Shown: positions 1 to 7,336 of the stretch, piece after piece | Layout: each line of letters begins with the position of its first letter | How positions within the stretch are numbered: the first letter of the stretch is position 1 | NCBI GenBank assembly: GCA_038213135.1 | Contig: JBBQTQ010000011.1 | Location: 1-44,200 of the forward strand | Source of the DNA: JBBQTQ01 sp038213135 | Lineage (GTDB): Bacteria > Actinomycetota > Thermoleophilia > Gaiellales > Gaiellaceae | Length of the DNA stretch: 44,200 nt | Direction of reading: 5' to 3' | Notes under the pieces: model-generated | Told to the model about the DNA's origin: nothing | The model's database searches: none | What the model saw: only the letters and a program-made list of their open reading frames with translations | Position numbers and translations under genes: made by a program

Positions 1-305
1 GGCGAGAACGACGTCGGAACGAGGATGCGGTTCTGCTGGGTGTGGATCAGCGGCTGGATCCGGCCCAAAAACGCTTTCCAGCGCTCGTCCTGCTGGAGCT
101 TCGCGCGGCGCTCGTCGCGCTCGGCGTAGGAGTCGTAGCGCCACATGCTCGTGTACGTGGAGAGCGCGCCGATGTCCGTCGTGAATGCACCCACGAACCC
201 GCCGAGGTGGCTCTGCTGGAGCTCGATCCCCTCGCGCTCGTAGAGGCCGACGAGCTCGTTCAGCTTCCCGGTGATGACGTGGTACTCGCGAACCTCGAGG
301 ATCAC
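1..305 (-). CDS. NIPSNAP family protein (3' end outside window)
   Basis: The reverse strand reads a GTG-started protein beginning VILEVREYHVITGKLNEL, with the NIPSNAP signature of an N-terminal EVREY-type strand, a GxFVGAFTTDIG-like turn and an aromatic-rich segment near LSTYTSMWRYDSYAER. NIPSNAP domains are small dimeric alpha/beta folds related to ABM monooxygenases; the role of the bacterial members is not settled. About 101 residues are visible and the C-terminus runs off the left edge. Its GTG overlaps the stop of the upstream succinate-semialdehyde dehydrogenase as GTGA, so the two are probably translationally coupled and co-transcribed. Confidence 0.8.
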   Translation of the reverse strand, partial: MILEVREYHVITGKLNELVGLYEREGIELQQSHLGGFVGAFTTDIGALSTYTSMWRYDSYAERDERRAKLQQDERWKAFLGRIQPLIHTQQNRILVPTSFS

Positions 306-1768
306 AGCGGCTCGCCGATGCCGCCGATGCACTCGTACTTGATCTCGAGCCACTCCTCGATCCCGTACTTGGAGCCCTCGCGGCCGATCCCCGACTCCTT
401 CATCCCGCCAAACGGGGCGACCTCGGTCGAGACGAAGCCGGTGTTGATCCCGAGGATTCCGTACTCGAGCGCCTCGGCCACTCGCCAGGAGCGGCCGAGG
501 TTCTGGGTGTAGAAGTACGCCGCCAGGCCGTACGGGGTGTCGTTGGCCATCTGCACCGCCTGCTCCTCGGTCGAGAAGCCCGCGATGCCGGCGACCGGGC
601 CGAAGGTCTCCTCGCAGCTCATGGCCATCTCGGCCGTCACGCCGGTCAGCACCGACGGCTTGTAGAACTGGCCGCCGAGCCCCTCGCCGCCGAGCACCAC
701 CTCGGCGCCTCGTGCGCGGGCGTCGGCCACGTGGCGCTCGACCTTCTCGACCGCCGAGTGGTCGATCAGCGGCCCGACGTTGACGTTCTCGTCGAAGCCG
801 GAGCCGACCTTCAGCTCGGTGACGGCCTTGGTGAACCCGGCGAGGAAGTCGTCGTAGATTCCCTGCTGGACGAGGATCCGGTTGGCGGAGATGCAGGTCT
901 GTCCGGAGTTGCGGAACTTGCAGAGGACGGCGCCCGCGACTGCTTCCTGCAGGTCGGCGTCGTCGAAGACGATGAACGGCGCGTTGCCGCCAAGCTCGAG
1001 CGAGACCTTCTTCAGCTGCGCGGCGCATTGCTTCATCAGCAGCTTCCCGATCTCGGTCGAGCCGGTGAAGCCGAGCTTGCGGACGAGCGGGTTCGACGTG
1101 AGCTCGCCGCCGATCGCGGGAGCGTCCTCGGCGTCGCCGGTCACGATCGAGAGCACGCCGGCCGGGAAGCCCGCTTCCTCCGCGAGCGCGGCGACCGCGA
1201 GGGCCGACAGCGGCGTCTGCTCGGCCGGCTTCAGCACCATCGTGCAACCCGCCGCGAGAGCGGGCGCAGCCTTGCGGGTGACCATCGCCGTCGGGAAGTT
1301 CCACGGGGTGATGCCCGCAGTGACTCCGACCGGCTGCTTCAGCACGAGGATCCGCCGGTCGGGTGCGTGGGCAGGGATCGTGTCGCCGTAGACACGCTTC
1401 GCCTCCTCGCCGAACCACTCGCAGAACGAGGCGGCGTACTCAATCTCAGCGCGTGCCTCGGCAAGCGGCTTGCCCTGCTCCAGCGTCATCAGCGCGGAGA
1501 GATCCTCCTTGTGCGCGACCATCAGGTCGGCGAGCCTGCGGAGGACGACCGCGCGCTCCTTCGCCGTCCGGTTCCGCCAGCCAGGAAGCGCTCGCTGGGC
1601 GGCCTCGATCGCGCGCCTCGTCTCGGCAGCGCCGAGCCTCGGAACGTCGGCGATCGTCTCGCCGGTCGCCGGGTTGGTGACCGGGAAGGTTTCGCCCGAG
1701 TCGGCATCCCTCCAGCGGCCGTCGAGGTAGGCCTGCTGCCGGAGCAATGGAGTCTCGACGACGGCCAT
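302..1768 (-). CDS. gabD: NAD(P)-dependent succinate-semialdehyde dehydrogenase family
   Basis: A 488-residue aldehyde dehydrogenase, the usual GabD length. Visible motifs in order: TPWNFP in the coenzyme domain, FTGSTEIGK in the nucleotide-binding turn, the general base Glu in LELGGNAP (about residue 262), and the catalytic Cys in NSGQTCISANR (about 296). The C-terminal FGGMKESGIGREG motif is typical of the GabD branch. Expected reaction: succinate semialdehyde to succinate in the cytoplasm; related semialdehydes are possible. The start is the ATG at 1768, because everything upstream in this frame is arginine-rich antisense of the cupin. A -10-like TATCGT lies 8 bp before that ATG, suggesting a leaderless mRNA. 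It is divergent from the cupin and overlaps the NIPSNAP gene by 4 bp. Confidence 0.9.
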   Translation of the reverse strand: MAVVETPLLRQQAYLDGRWRDADSGETFPVTNPATGETIADVPRLGAAETRRAIEAAQRALPGWRNRTAKERAVVLRRLADLMVAHKEDLSALMTLEQGKPLAEARAEIEYAASFCEWFGEEAKRVYGDTIPAHAPDRRILVLKQPVGVTAGITPWNFPTAMVTRKAAPALAAGCTMVLKPAEQTPLSALAVAALAEEAGFPAGVLSIVTGDAEDAPAIGGELTSNPLVRKLGFTGSTEIGKLLMKQCAAQLKKVSLELGGNAPFIVFDDADLQEAVAGAVLCKFRNSGQTCISANRILVQQGIYDDFLAGFTKAVTELKVGSGFDENVNVGPLIDHSAVEKVERHVADARARGAEVVLGGEGLGGQFYKPSVLTGVTAEMAMSCEETFGPVAGIAGFSTEEQAVQMANDTPYGLAAYFYTQNLGRSWRVAEALEYGILGINTGFVSTEVAPFGGMKESGIGREGSKYGIEEWLEIKYECIGGIGEPL

Positions 1769-1776
1769 CGGCGTGA

Positions 1777-1784
1777 ACGATAAT
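1777..1784. promoter_or_regulatory. Shared bidirectional -10 region, gabD / cupin
   Basis: The 24-bp gap between the divergent starts contains one A+T patch, ACGATAAT. On the + strand GATAAT ends 8 bp before the cupin GTG; on the - strand TATCGT ends 8 bp before the gabD ATG. Neither gene has room for a Shine-Dalgarno leader, so both are probably leaderless from one symmetric -10. No clear -35 is visible. Confidence 0.45.
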
Positions 1785-1792
1785 CGACGCCT

Positions 1793-2149
1793 GTGGAGCC
1801 CCAGTTCGTGCGCTTCGACGACGTGCCGGCCTTCGAGCTGGCCGTGGGCGTGAGCGGACGACCTCTGTTCGGGGCGGGCGCGATGCTCAACCTGATCGAG
1901 TTCGAGGCCGGCGCGACGGTGCCGCTTCACTCGCACGCGCACGAGCAGCTCGGGATCGTCCTGAGCGGGATGCAGGCCCTCGTCGTCGAGGGAGAGGCGC
2001 ACGAGCTCGGGCCGATGGAGGGGTATGTGCTGCCCGGCGGCGTCGAGCACTCGGCGTACTGCGGGCCGGAAGGGGCGCTCGTCCTCGACATCTTCCAGCC
2101 GGTGCGCGAGGACTACCTCGAGCGCTGGAGCTCGCTCCCGCAACCCTGA
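1793..2149 (+). CDS. Small single-domain cupin protein
   Basis: A 118-residue cupin. Motif 1 is around PLHSHAHEQLGIVLSG (His, His, Glu and a glycine turn, about residues 45-60) and motif 2 around LPGGVEHSAY (about residue 80), which together give the usual metal-binding set. The substrate is not evident; small cupins of this type bind a divalent metal and act as isomerases, dioxygenases or sensors. It starts with GTG and appears leaderless. Its TGA overlaps the CTG start of the following alpha/beta hydrolase, so the pair looks coupled. Confidence 0.8.
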   Translation: MEPQFVRFDDVPAFELAVGVSGRPLFGAGAMLNLIEFEAGATVPLHSHAHEQLGIVLSGMQALVVEGEAHELGPMEGYVLPGGVEHSAYCGPEGALVLDIFQPVREDYLERWSSLPQP

Positions 2150-2838
2150 CGACCTTCGCGCTCGTTCATGGGGCCTGGGGCGGCGCCTGGTGCTGGGAGC
2201 CGCTCGTACGCGAGCTGGGCGCTCGGGGAGCGCGGGCGGTCGCGGTCGATCTCCCCTGCGACGACATCGCCGCGGGGGCGGTGCGGTATGCCGAGGTCGT
2301 CGTCGATGCGCTTCGCGACGAAGACGAGGTCGTTCTCGTCGGGCACTCGCTGGGTGGAATCACGATCCCGCTCGTCGCAGCGGCCCGACCGGTGCGCTCA
2401 CTCGTCTACCTCTGTGCGTTCATCCCCCGGCCGGGAATGAGCCTGCTCGAGCAGTTCAAGGACGAGCCCATTTCGCCACGCGGTTTCGCGGAGGAGGTGC
2501 GGGTCGACGAGTTCGAGCGGTCGTACTGGCCCGACCTCGAATCGGTCGCGCGTGGCATGTACCCGGACTGTCCGCTGGAGGTCGCGGAGTGGGCGTTCCC
2601 GCGGCTGCGCCATCAGGCGCGGGCGCCGATCAGGGAGCGCTGCCCGCTCGACGCCTTGCCGGATTGCCCGAGCGCCTACGTGCTTGTGCGCGCGGACGGC
2701 GTTGTGTCGCCGGAGTGGTCACGGCGAGCCGCGCGGGAGCAGTTGGGCGTCACGGCGTTGGAGCTCGACGGCGGCCACTCCCCGTTCCTGACCCGGCCGG
2801 CCGAGCTCGCCGAGCTCTTGGTCGGCCTGTCAGGTTGA
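2146..2838 (+). CDS. Alpha/beta-fold hydrolase (esterase, SABP2/EstC-like), CTG start
   Basis: A 230-residue alpha/beta hydrolase whose first residues read TTFALVHGAWGGAWCWEPL, the conserved oxyanion-hole strand of the SABP2/hydroxynitrile-lyase-like esterases. The nucleophile elbow is VGHSLGG, the likely acid is in VRADGVVSPEW and the histidine in DGGHSPF near the C-terminus. No ATG, GTG or TTG lies between the upstream stop and this strand; the first canonical start (GTG at 2281) would delete the oxyanion hole. The CTG at 2146, overlapping the cupin stop as CTGA, gives the homology-expected N-terminus. Substrate unknown; a small ester is likely. Confidence 0.8.
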   Translation: MTTFALVHGAWGGAWCWEPLVRELGARGARAVAVDLPCDDIAAGAVRYAEVVVDALRDEDEVVLVGHSLGGITIPLVAAARPVRSLVYLCAFIPRPGMSLLEQFKDEPISPRGFAEEVRVDEFERSYWPDLESVARGMYPDCPLEVAEWAFPRLRHQARAPIRERCPLDALPDCPSAYVLVRADGVVSPEWSRRAAREQLGVTALELDGGHSPFLTRPAELAELLVGLSG

Positions 2839-2873
2839 CGCGCGGCAAGTAGTTCCCCCGGGGGACCCCCCTG

Positions 2874-3364
2874 ACGATGAAGGTACGCGAGACGGACGAG
2901 CGCGACGTCGACCGCGCTGCCCGCTCGACCTCCGCGCCGACCGGCTCCTGCGTCCGTCGGTAGCGGCGGGTGGAGACGCCGGCCAGCATCCGCTCGAGCA
3001 CGACCCGCGAGAACAGGTCGCGGTCAGCGAAGTGTTCGTAGGTCTGCAGCCGGATCTCCGCGCGGCCGTCGGCGCTCCGCACGCGCGGCCGCTCGACCCC
3101 GACCCGTCGGCCGCCGAGCGTCACCTCGCCGGCCTCGTGCCCGTGGCGCACGGCCGTGCGCTTCGGGTCGTGCCTGCCCTTCGCGCCGACCACCTCGACG
3201 ACCTCCTCTTCCAGCAGTTCGGCCAGCACCCCGAGTCCGACGCCGACGCTCAACGCGAGCAGCCCTTCCCTGGCCGAGCCGACCAGCTGCCCGAGCGCCT
3301 CCCGCACGCGCGGCGGCAGCGCCAGCTCCTCGTGTCCGACCTGATCCCGCGATACGGTCTTCAT
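2874..3364 (-). pseudogene. IS256/Mutator-family transposase, N-terminal remnant
   Basis: Starting from an ATG preceded by a strong AGGAGGAGG Shine-Dalgarno, the reverse strand reads about 160 residues typical of the N-terminal part of Mutator-type transposases: ELLEEEVVEVVGAKGRHDP, then RHGHEAGEVTLGGRRV, then ERMLAGVSTRRYRR, ending near TSRSSVSRTFI. The similarity stops there. The catalytic DDE core and C-terminus, another 250 or so residues in intact members, are absent, so this copy cannot transpose. The reading frame runs on without homology toward the 3' end of the alpha/beta hydrolase. It marks the left edge of the accessory segment before tRNA-Glu. Confidence 0.75.
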
Positions 3365-3586
3365 GGCGGTTCCTCCTCCTGTCGATTGACGACTTCGCAC
3401 TCGCCACGGTCACTGCGCGACCGGACAAGGCGGGAGGACCGCCACCTCAAGTTCTACGAGCTACGGGACAACCTCGGCGAAAACGTCGGCACGCCTGCGG
3501 CCGTACAAGCCCGCGTGATTGCTGTCCCGGAAGCGGTCGGAGCCGAAGCCCTCGAACACGTGGGCGCGAGCTGGTTAGCACCGTCC

Positions 3587-3997
3587 TCAGTCCTCCAACT
3601 CGACTTCGCGGAGGACGTCACCGTCCGGGCCGTAGATGATCACCTTTGGCCGATCCTCGCGAGTGCGGCGGAAGTACCTACCCAGCCAATCGAGCCCTGC
3701 GTCGAGGATCTGGCCAACAACGGCGTCTGCGAACGCCTGCAGCAGCACGAGCTGCAGCACGATGCCGCCGTCCGCTCCGCCGCGAGCCTCACCTGGCCGC
3801 GTCCGATCGCTCGTATCAAGCTCGATGCTCAAGCCCTCGTCTCGGACCTGCTCGTAGAGCTGTTGGACAAGCTCTCCCAGGTGGTCGTCAGCCTCTCTCA
3901 GTACGCGTTCGTTAGGCACAACCCGCAGGCGCACGTCGGGATAGCGCGGTGCGGGGTACTCGCCCTCTTGGCCTGGCACGGGGTAGGTGGTGCTCAT
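3587..3997 (-). CDS. Hypothetical protein, possibly EACC1-like effector-associated component
   Basis: A 136-residue protein with ATG start and a good AGGAGG ribosome site. It has an N-terminal strand RLRVVPNERVLR, a middle helix and linker, a hydrophobic segment QLVLLQAFADAVVGQILDA (about residues 83-101) leading to WLGRYFRR, and a C-terminal strand pair KVIIYGPDGDVLREVEL. This order of strand, amphipathic/hydrophobic helix, basic stretch and a final GPDG hairpin resembles small EACC1 proteins found next to conflict-system effectors in actinobacteria. That is pattern resemblance only; no NTPase or protease partner is adjacent. Its location beside a transposase remnant fits an accessory gene. 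The 222 bp between it and the transposase start hold no supportable gene. Confidence 0.55.
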   Translation of the reverse strand: MSTTYPVPGQEGEYPAPRYPDVRLRVVPNERVLREADDHLGELVQQLYEQVRDEGLSIELDTSDRTRPGEARGGADGGIVLQLVLLQAFADAVVGQILDAGLDWLGRYFRRTREDRPKVIIYGPDGDVLREVELED

Positions 3998-4100
3998 TCA
4001 GGGACCTCCTCACCTAGAACGACGAAATGATGTGCCGGCTCAGATGGCAGTGAGTATCTCACGGGCCGTTCCTGGTGCAAGCGCCGTCCCCTGGCCGCCG

Positions 4101-4106
4101 TACCTT
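4101..4106 (+). promoter_or_regulatory. -10-like hexamer for leaderless gene at 4115
   Basis: TACCTT matches TAnnnT and ends 8 bp before the ATG at 4115, the spacing expected if transcription starts at the A of the start codon. No ribosome-binding site is present. Confidence 0.4.
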
Positions 4107-4114
4107 TTGTAGTC

Positions 4115-4387
4115 ATGTCGCAACTCACCGAATCCCAGGAACGCGTGCTCAACGCTGCGAGGCAAACGGCCGAACTTGGCTACCACCTCTCGGCTTGTCG
4201 CTCGTACAAAGACGGCCAGCCAGTCTGGTGCGTGTCGGTCTTCCCGCGCACCGAGGGCTCCGTAGCACAAGCCGGACGGCATATCCCCGGCTGCGCACGC
4301 TCACCAGAAGTGGCAGCCGAGCAGGCGCTAGCGACTGTCCGGCACGTCGTGCTCGACGGGCAGGACTGGCCTAGCCTGTCTCCATGA
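4115..4387 (+). CDS. Hypothetical protein, 90 aa
   Basis: I do not recognise this family. The protein begins MSQLTESQERVLNAARQT and contains the segment LGYHLSACRSYKDGQPVWCV, two strands around a charged loop, and a C-terminal helix SPEVAAEQALATVRHVVLDG. It is probably a small soluble alpha/beta protein without membrane segments. Support for it being real is the leaderless -10 element in front of its ATG and protein-like composition. An 80-residue reverse-strand reading over part of the same DNA looks less protein-like. It sits in the accessory stretch between a transposase remnant and tRNA-Glu. Confidence 0.5.
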   Translation: MSQLTESQERVLNAARQTAELGYHLSACRSYKDGQPVWCVSVFPRTEGSVAQAGRHIPGCARSPEVAAEQALATVRHVVLDGQDWPSLSP

Positions 4388-4679
4388 TCGTCGCGTAGTC
4401 CAGCTCGCGTTCGTCAGCCATCCCGACCGCCTGAACGACTGCGCGATGGAGCTACGGGGGGATCGCGGATTCAGCGCGTCGTAAGCGCGCCGCAAGCGGC
4501 CTGTAAGCGGCGGCTGATACGGGCTGCCGTGCATACCCCCGTGAATACCCCAACCGCCGAAGGCCCCGACTAGCCGGAATTTTCGGAGTCTCAGGCTCGG
4601 ACGACGGCCCCGTCTCTCGTCAGCCTGCGTTTCAGGAGTACGGCGATCTCGGGCGAGCGGTCGGGGAGAGTTCCGGGCC
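4388..4679. other. Gene-free spacer with GTGCATACCCC-type tandem motif
   Basis: No gene is supportable here. At about 4533-4553 two near-copies of GTGnATACCCC follow each other directly (GTGCATACCCCC then GTGAATACCCC). A related doublet occurs in opposite orientation near 6330-6353, so the pair brackets the orphan gene and the broken membrane-protein gene. An upstream purine-rich GGGGAG near 4665 may be the ribosome site for the TTG at 4680. Confidence 0.4.
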
Positions 4680-6005
4680 TTGATTTCTCAGACCCCTCTG
4701 CGGACAATGGTCCAGATGACGGAAGCAATCGATCCTTCCCTCGAAGCGAGGTTGTCCGCTACCGACCTAAGCCCGATTTGGTGGCCGATAGTGCAGGAGG
4801 CGATCGAGCGATGTTCGACCGGTCGCGCCCATCGCGCCGTCCACACCGCAATTGGAGGATGCGCTGCTCGGGGTGTCGTTGTGTTACTAGGCGTTGAAGA
4901 TCTTGTGCGGGGAGCGATCGACTGGGAGACACCGATGGAGGGCGCAAGGCCATCCGACAGCAAGTGGTTTCCACCGCCGAACGAGGATTTCGAGCCGCCG
5001 AGAGACGTACCGCCTGAACAACTCCGACAGCTGAGGGATTGGCTGATGCCGCCCGCCGACTCCCCGGACATACGGTGGGTCGATCGTCGGGTCGCTCAGG
5101 GAATCATTGACGAGAGCGATGACTTCTTGGCGGATCAAGCCGAGCCGTTTCGAGATGACTCCGTGGACGGTGAAGACGACACCGGCTTGGAGCCCGATGA
5201 GCTGGCGGCGTTCTACGTGAGGCTGCAGGAACTGCTCGCTCGACAAGACCAGGCTAACGGACTATTCGACGAAGACAAATGGCATCGCGCAGGAGCGGCG
5301 AGCGCCGTAATCACCCATATGGCGGAGGGTCACGAACCGCCGTTGAGTCGGATAAGCCGGCTTGAACGTCTTCTGGAGGAGACGCAGGAGCCGAGCGAAG
5401 TGGAGAATCTTGAAGCGGAGCTGACGCGCATCCACGCGGAGTTTTTGGAAGAGGGGGCGAGGGTCTACGAGAATGGCGGGGGAGGCCACCTTCCTTTTGA
5501 GGGCGAGGAGGAGATTGAGCTTCCCTTTATGGGGTCGGGTCGCCGTAGATCGGAGGCGGCCCAGGCGGCATATTGGCCTCCGAGGGATCTCCTGCGGCAG
5601 GAACATCAGCACGCGATCGGGACGCAGAAGGCCTATCCGAAGGTGGATCTGAACGATCTGATCGAGTGGCTAGAGATGGAGTACGGACGCGAGGACGAGT
5701 ACGTGCTGATGGATGATTCGTTGGCTGATCTTCGCGGACGACTTCCTGTTGAGATACGCGGTTGCACCCTAAGCGGGCAGGGGCAGGTGTACAAGATCGA
5801 GTCTCGTGGACCGCTCGGTGGCGGCTATACGACCGTATTTCGTCCGCAGGGCGACCACGCTGACGTTTTCACGGTGATCAAGGAGGGCCGCTTGGGGACG
5901 CGTGACCCTGGCGGGTCGCCTCCACTCCGCCACGTCTCAGTGCTGAAGGAGCTTGGCTTCCGCACGGTTGGCCGCGAGGGTGGCTTGACGTACCCGGTGT
6001 CTTAG
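4680..6005 (+). CDS. Orphan hypothetical protein, 441 aa, acidic, lower G+C
   Basis: I cannot assign a family. The protein is acidic and largely helical in the middle (PPEQLRQLRDWLMPP, a stretch around EPDELAAFYVRLQELLARQD, and a coiled-coil-like run near RLERLLEETQEPSEVENLEA). It has a glycine/glutamate-rich linker near GGGGHLPFEGEEEIELPF and a more globular C-terminal part containing RGPLGGGYTTVFRPQGDH and ending GREGGLTYPVS. No signal peptide, membrane segment or recognisable catalytic motif is seen. Third codon positions carry many more A/T than the surrounding genes, a sign of recent transfer. The TTG at 4680 has a GGGGAG about 10 bp upstream; ATGs at 4707 and 4716 are alternatives. A nuclease, restriction-associated or toxin role cannot be excluded or supported. 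Confidence 0.65.
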   Translation: MISQTPLRTMVQMTEAIDPSLEARLSATDLSPIWWPIVQEAIERCSTGRAHRAVHTAIGGCAARGVVVLLGVEDLVRGAIDWETPMEGARPSDSKWFPPPNEDFEPPRDVPPEQLRQLRDWLMPPADSPDIRWVDRRVAQGIIDESDDFLADQAEPFRDDSVDGEDDTGLEPDELAAFYVRLQELLARQDQANGLFDEDKWHRAGAASAVITHMAEGHEPPLSRISRLERLLEETQEPSEVENLEAELTRIHAEFLEEGARVYENGGGGHLPFEGEEEIELPFMGSGRRRSEAAQAAYWPPRDLLRQEHQHAIGTQKAYPKVDLNDLIEWLEMEYGREDEYVLMDDSLADLRGRLPVEIRGCTLSGQGQVYKIESRGPLGGGYTTVFRPQGDHADVFTVIKEGRLGTRDPGGSPPLRHVSVLKELGFRTVGREGGLTYPVS

Positions 6006-6030
6006 TGCCGGGCGCGCCCGGCGCAACGCC

Positions 6031-6299
6031 TTAGCCGATTGGGTCGAGCCCGCCGACAAACGTCGAAATCGGATAAGCCACAATTGCGGCGACGAAGGCA
6101 ATGATCAATGAGACTCCGAACGCGTGGTGGGTCCACGGCCAGACGAAGAAGGTGACCGGGAACAGGATCGCGGCGGCGACTCCGAGTGCGGCCCTGCCGT
6201 CCTGAAAGAGGTGACGAACGCATCCCCGACGATCAGCGCGACCCCGGCCCACGTTACGAGGCGGGCTACGAGGCCCACAAATAGCCTCGCGCTGTTCAT
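6031..6299 (-). pseudogene. Small three-helix membrane protein broken by a frameshift
   Basis: From the ATG at 6299 the reverse strand reads a membrane-like start, MNSARLFVGLVARLVTWAGV followed by ALIVGDAFVTSFRTAG, then turns into non-protein sequence. A second reverse frame takes over at the same point with ALGVAAAILFPVTFFVWPW and later VSLIIAFVAAIVAYPIST, ending GLDPIG and TAA at 6031. Joined, they make a coherent protein of about 90 residues with three hydrophobic helices. Restoring one base in the CCC run at 6192-6194 reconnects the frames. It is either a decaying gene or an assembly/sequencing error. Confidence 0.6.
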
Positions 6300-6426
6300 T
6301 TCCGAAGAATGTCAAAAGATCCGATCCTGGGTATGCACCGGGGATGCACCGTTCGCGCTTTCACGGCATTCCTGGCACGCCTGACCCGCGTAACCATGTG
6401 GAATCCGCTCAGCCAGGTGGCAGAAA

Positions 6427-6498
6427 GGCGCATACGGGATTCGAACCCGTGCCGCCGCCGTGAGAGGGCGGTGTCCTAGGCCACTAGACGAATGCGCC
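6427..6498 (-). tRNA. tRNA-Glu (anticodon CTC)
   Basis: A 72-nt cloverleaf on the reverse strand. The acceptor stem GGCGCAT pairs with ATGCGCC, the anticodon stem CCGCC/GGCGG encloses the loop CTCTCAC with anticodon CTC, and the T arm contains GGTTCGAATCC. CCA is not encoded. Its 3' end faces the low-G+C accessory genes at 2.8-6.3 kb, the usual side for integration at tRNA genes. I found no second copy of the tRNA 3' end in the window. Confidence 0.95.
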
Positions 6499-6714
6499 GT
6501 CTCGGGAAAGTCTAGCGAGCAGGCGCCAGCTCTTCGACGAGCGGGGCGGTGTCGAGCGGGTCGAATCCGATCCGCGCAGCGATCTCCTCGCTCGAGGGTT
6601 TCGTCCCCTCTCGGAAGAGCTCAGACACCCCCTGACGGTCAGCCTAGCGATGAAAGACGCACCGGTGTGTGACCGGACCGAGCCGGAACCGCGCCGCTCC
6701 TTCCACAGGCGCAG
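6499..6714. other. Spacer upstream of tRNA-Glu with one short reverse ORF
   Basis: Apart from the tRNA promoter region this holds a 38-codon reverse reading frame (6512-6628, GTG start) containing EEIAARIGFDPLDTAPLVEE. The IGFDPLDTAPL segment faintly resembles the C-terminal region of NADPH:F420 reductase-like proteins, so it may be a gene remnant. Evidence is too thin for a gene call. Confidence 0.3.
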
Positions 6715-7335
6715 CTAGAGGACGCCGAACCTCTCGTACGCCTCGCTGGGCGGCATTCCGCCGGCGACTGCGGCGCGGAACTCGCTCTCCTTCGCCGCTT
6801 TCTCGCGCGCTGCCGCGACGACCTCCGCTTCGACCTCGGCCGGCACGACCACCACCCCGTCCTCGTCCCCGACGACGAGTGCGCCGGGCTCGATCGCGAC
6901 ACCGTCGATCACGACCGCCTCACCGTGCCCAACGACCTCGATCCTTCCGTCGACGTCGTACGGGACGGTGCCGCAGCCGAAGAGCGGGAAGCCGAGCTCC
7001 CGTACCGCTGCGAGGTCGCGCACGTAGCCCTCGCACAGTGCCCCGGCCGCGCCGCGCACCCGGCAGGCCGTCGCCATCAGCTCGCCGAAGAGCGCCGCAT
7101 CGGGCGCCCGGCCACCGGGGATGACGACCACGGCTCCGGCCGGAACCGCGTCGAGCGCGCGCAACAGCCCCTGATAGGGCACCTCGGCAGGCGCTGACAC
7201 CCGCTCGAGCCGGAGCGGGAAGGCCCGCCCCTCCATCCGCGAGCCGCTCAGCGGGACGAGGTCAGGCGCGAGGCACTGCCGCCGCCGGCCAGCGCGATCC
7301 AGCGCATCGGACAGCAACGACGACCCGAGTGCCAC
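6715..7335 (-). CDS. RraA-like / HMG aldolase family protein
   Basis: A 206-residue member of the RraA/4-hydroxy-4-methyl-2-oxoglutarate aldolase fold. It opens ALGSSLLSDALDRAGRRRQC, shows GAVVVIPGGRAPDAALFGEL with the phosphate-loop-like glycines, then GALCEGYVRDLAAVRELGFP, and ends with GALVVGDEDGVVVVPAE, the conserved metal/substrate region (GD/DxDG). Catalytic members cleave 4-carboxy-4-hydroxy-2-oxoadipate-type substrates or decarboxylate oxaloacetate; RraA members inhibit RNase E. Placement beside an acyl-CoA ligase favours a catabolic role. The GTG at 7335 matches the family N-terminus; a GTG at 7353 is possible. Its start is 1 bp from the GTG of the divergent ligase. Confidence 0.8.
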   Translation of the reverse strand: MALGSSLLSDALDRAGRRRQCLAPDLVPLSGSRMEGRAFPLRLERVSAPAEVPYQGLLRALDAVPAGAVVVIPGGRAPDAALFGELMATACRVRGAAGALCEGYVRDLAAVRELGFPLFGCGTVPYDVDGRIEVVGHGEAVVIDGVAIEPGALVVGDEDGVVVVPAEVEAEVVAAAREKAAKESEFRAAVAGGMPPSEAYERFGVL

Positions 7336-7336
7336 C

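Noticed and set aside
302..2143. 613-residue version of GabD starting at 2143
   Set aside because: The first 125 residues are antisense of the cupin gene and have no dehydrogenase similarity; ATG 1768 fits the family.
3365..3586. Possible reverse-strand gene fragment reading FEGFGSDRFRDSNHAGLYG
   Set aside because: About 37 codons between stops, no start and no recognisable family; probably decayed DNA beside the transposase remnant.
4040..4282. 80-residue reverse-strand ORF over the 4115 gene
   Set aside because: Less protein-like and without a ribosome site, whereas the + strand gene has a leaderless promoter.
4500..4530. attL candidate containing GATACGGG, similar to part of the tRNA-Glu end
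   Set aside because: Only about seven bases match; a true attachment repeat would be longer.
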